6,937 bases of DNA from assembly GCA_031284105.1 (NCBI GenBank), contig JAITAN010000223.1, positions 1 to 6,937 on the forward strand. The letters run 5' to 3'. This document shows positions 6,143-6,937 of the stretch, in pieces (position 1 is the first letter of the stretch; each line of letters starts with the position of its first letter). Both the position numbers and the translations under genes were made by a program. The notes below the pieces were generated by a model. The model saw only the letters and a list, made by a program, of their open reading frames with translations. It ran no database searches and had not been told where the DNA came from. Source of the DNA: Treponema sp. (GTDB lineage Bacteria; Spirochaetota; Spirochaetia; Treponematales; Breznakiellaceae).

Positions 6143-6149
6143 AAAGAAC

Positions 6150-6815
6150 ATGAGTCAAAGAACCGATTGGCTCCCCGGCTCCAGAACCGGTCAAGCCGCT
6201 ATGGCGAACGCGTGGAACGCGGTCATCGCGGTAAACGCGGCCGCGTGGAACATTCCGGCGGCCGTCGCGGAGAAACTCGTAACCCTCACCGCCGCGGCGG
6301 AAGCCGCGCTGGACGCGGCAATACACGAGACCACCCGCACGCCCGTAGCAACGGCCCGGTGCAGGGAAGCCTTCGACGCGCTCATCGCGGAAATGCGGGA
6401 CGTCAAAAAGCGTTACTTTCTTGAGCCGCCGCTCACGGACGCGGACCTTGTGAGCCTGGGACTAAAACCCCACGATTCCACATCGACCCCGACCGGAAAG
6501 CCCACGGCTCAAGTCATGACGGAGACGTATTTGGCGGGCCGGCACGAGTTGGGCATAAGGCTGATCTACGTAACCGGCAGCGACGCGGACCCCGCGAACA
6601 AGGGCTACCGGATCTGGTACAGCGTCTTGGCGCCCGATGAAACGCCGCCCGCGGACCCCGACGAATTACGCAAATCTTTTTTCACGAAGAGGAAGAAAGA
6701 CGTGATCGAGTTCGGCTTTGGGGAGAGCGGGAAGACCGCGTATTTTGCGGTGCAGATCGAGAATGACGGCAAGAAAGGCCCGTGGGGGCCGCTGGTATCG
6801 GCACTGATACCATAA
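6150..6815 (+). CDS. Conserved-looking hypothetical protein, helical N-half and Fn3-like C-half
   Basis: 221 aa, function unknown. No signal peptide or membrane segment is seen, so it is probably cytoplasmic. Residues 13-88 are Ala-rich and predicted helical, broken near a Pro at 36 and at about 62-68. Residues 105-120 form a Thr/Pro/Ser linker. Residues 120-221 look beta-rich (LGIRLIYVTG, GYRIWYSVL, DVIEFGFG, TAYFAVQIEN) and end in KGPWGPLVSALIP, which recalls the closing strand of fibronectin-III-like domains. It resembles from memory a hypothetical family seen in gut spirochaetes and Bacteroidetes, but no named domain is claimed. Codon use is strongly GC-rich at third positions, unlike the AT-rich leader, which supports coding from about here. 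ATG 6150 is chosen for its ribosome-binding site; ATG 5679 is the in-frame alternative. Confidence 0.8.
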   Translation: MSQRTDWLPGSRTGQAAMANAWNAVIAVNAAAWNIPAAVAEKLVTLTAAAEAALDAAIHETTRTPVATARCREAFDALIAEMRDVKKRYFLEPPLTDADLVSLGLKPHDSTSTPTGKPTAQVMTETYLAGRHELGIRLIYVTGSDADPANKGYRIWYSVLAPDETPPADPDELRKSFFTKRKKDVIEFGFGESGKTAYFAVQIENDGKKGPWGPLVSALIP

Positions 6816-6823
6816 CAAAGGTG

Positions 6824-6844
6824 TTTACCCGCTTATGCGGTAAA
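6824..6844 (+). terminator. Hairpin after the hypothetical gene
   Basis: TTTACCCGC (6824-6832) pairs with GCGGTAAA (6837-6844) with one bulged C and a 4-nt loop, nine bases after the stop at 6815. It is followed by ACATACAAAC rather than a T-run, so it may be a weak or Rho-assisted terminator or only an intergenic mRNA hairpin. Confidence 0.4.
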
Positions 6845-6891
6845 ACATACAAACATTGTCGGCGGGACATAAAGCCGCAAAGGAAAAACAA

Positions 6892-6937
6892 ATGGTAAAG
6901 AAAATTTGGTGGAGACCGGCATTTATGGCGGTTGTGG
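6892..6937 (+). CDS. Start of a gene running off the right edge
   Basis: ATG 6892 is preceded by AAAGGA (6879-6884) at seven-base spacing. The 15 complete codons read MVKKIWWRPAFMAVV: two lysines near the start, then a hydrophobic stretch. This suits the beginning of a signal peptide or first membrane helix. It follows the hypothetical gene by 76 nt on the same strand and could be cotranscribed with it. Too short to identify. Confidence 0.6.
   Translation, partial: MVKKIWWRPAFMAVV

Larger units (their letters stand above)
5679..6149 (+). other. In-frame open leader (possible leaderless N-terminal extension)
   Basis: From ATG 5679 the frame is open for 157 codons and joins the gene at 6150 in frame, which would give a 378-residue protein. 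The order is a short segment with a hydrophobic patch (about residues 13-28), a proline run from the poly-C tract, and nearly nine heptads of the type A-S-L-D-x-G/A-A from the 21-bp repeats. No Shine-Dalgarno precedes the ATG, but the promoter places the RNA 5' end on it, so leaderless initiation is possible. Alternatively this is a roughly 470-nt untranslated leader and the open frame is partly a by-product of a 21-bp period. The strong internal ribosome-binding site at 6134 favours the leader view; the long stop-free run favours some translation. Confidence 0.35.

Noticed and set aside
5675..6151. Minus-strand open frame through the repeat array (MSKD heptads)
   Set aside because: It starts on the complement of the ribosome-binding site of the plus gene, lacks its own Shine-Dalgarno, and is open mainly because the repeat period is a multiple of three.
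6824..6844. Integron attC site
   Set aside because: The hairpin is short and lacks recognisable paired core sites; no integrase in the window.

Overview
The window carries a complete hexuronate catabolic operon on the minus strand and, diverging from it, a plus-strand locus of unknown function with an unusual leader. No rRNA or tRNA is visible. The style of the hypothetical protein, the Lys/Trp-rich start of the last gene and the mixed base composition recall host-associated (termite-gut type) Treponema or a related spirochaete. That is tentative pattern memory, not a search result.

Left part (about 118-4856, minus strand): a promoter near 4856-4828 drives uxaB (tagaturonate reductase), uxaA (altronate dehydratase) and uxaC (glucuronate/galacturonate isomerase). 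The operon ends in a stem-loop terminator at 118-159. Together the three enzymes convert D-galacturonate to tagaturonate (UxaC), then altronate (UxaB), then 2-keto-3-deoxygluconate (UxaA); UxaC can also isomerise glucuronate to fructuronate. No transporter, regulator, KDG kinase or aldolase lies in the window. Starts were re-chosen from ribosome-binding sites: uxaB at a GTG (4775) and uxaA at an ATG (3252), both inside longer open frames. The uxaB-uxaA junction is built from a 10-bp tandem repeat that supplies the stop codon, the Shine-Dalgarno and the start codon.

Middle (4857-5640): no convincing gene. It holds GC-rich hairpins, a perfect 15-bp tandem duplication and a plus-strand intrinsic-terminator-like hairpin (5023-5046) with no gene in front of it.

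Right part (5643-6937, plus strand): a near-consensus extended -10 promoter (5643-5671) places the likely transcription start on or beside an ATG at 5679. This frame runs without a stop through a 15-base poly-C tract (5795-5809), then nine perfect copies of GTCTTTAGAC at exactly 21-bp spacing (5873-6050), and into a 221-residue protein of unknown function. That protein has its own strong Shine-Dalgarno and ATG at 6150. Only one of the three reading phases of the poly-C tract stays open, so the leader could be a slippage switch. A further gene begins at 6892 and leaves the window. The leader, C-tract, repeat array and downstream protein are the best candidate here for an undescribed regulatory system.
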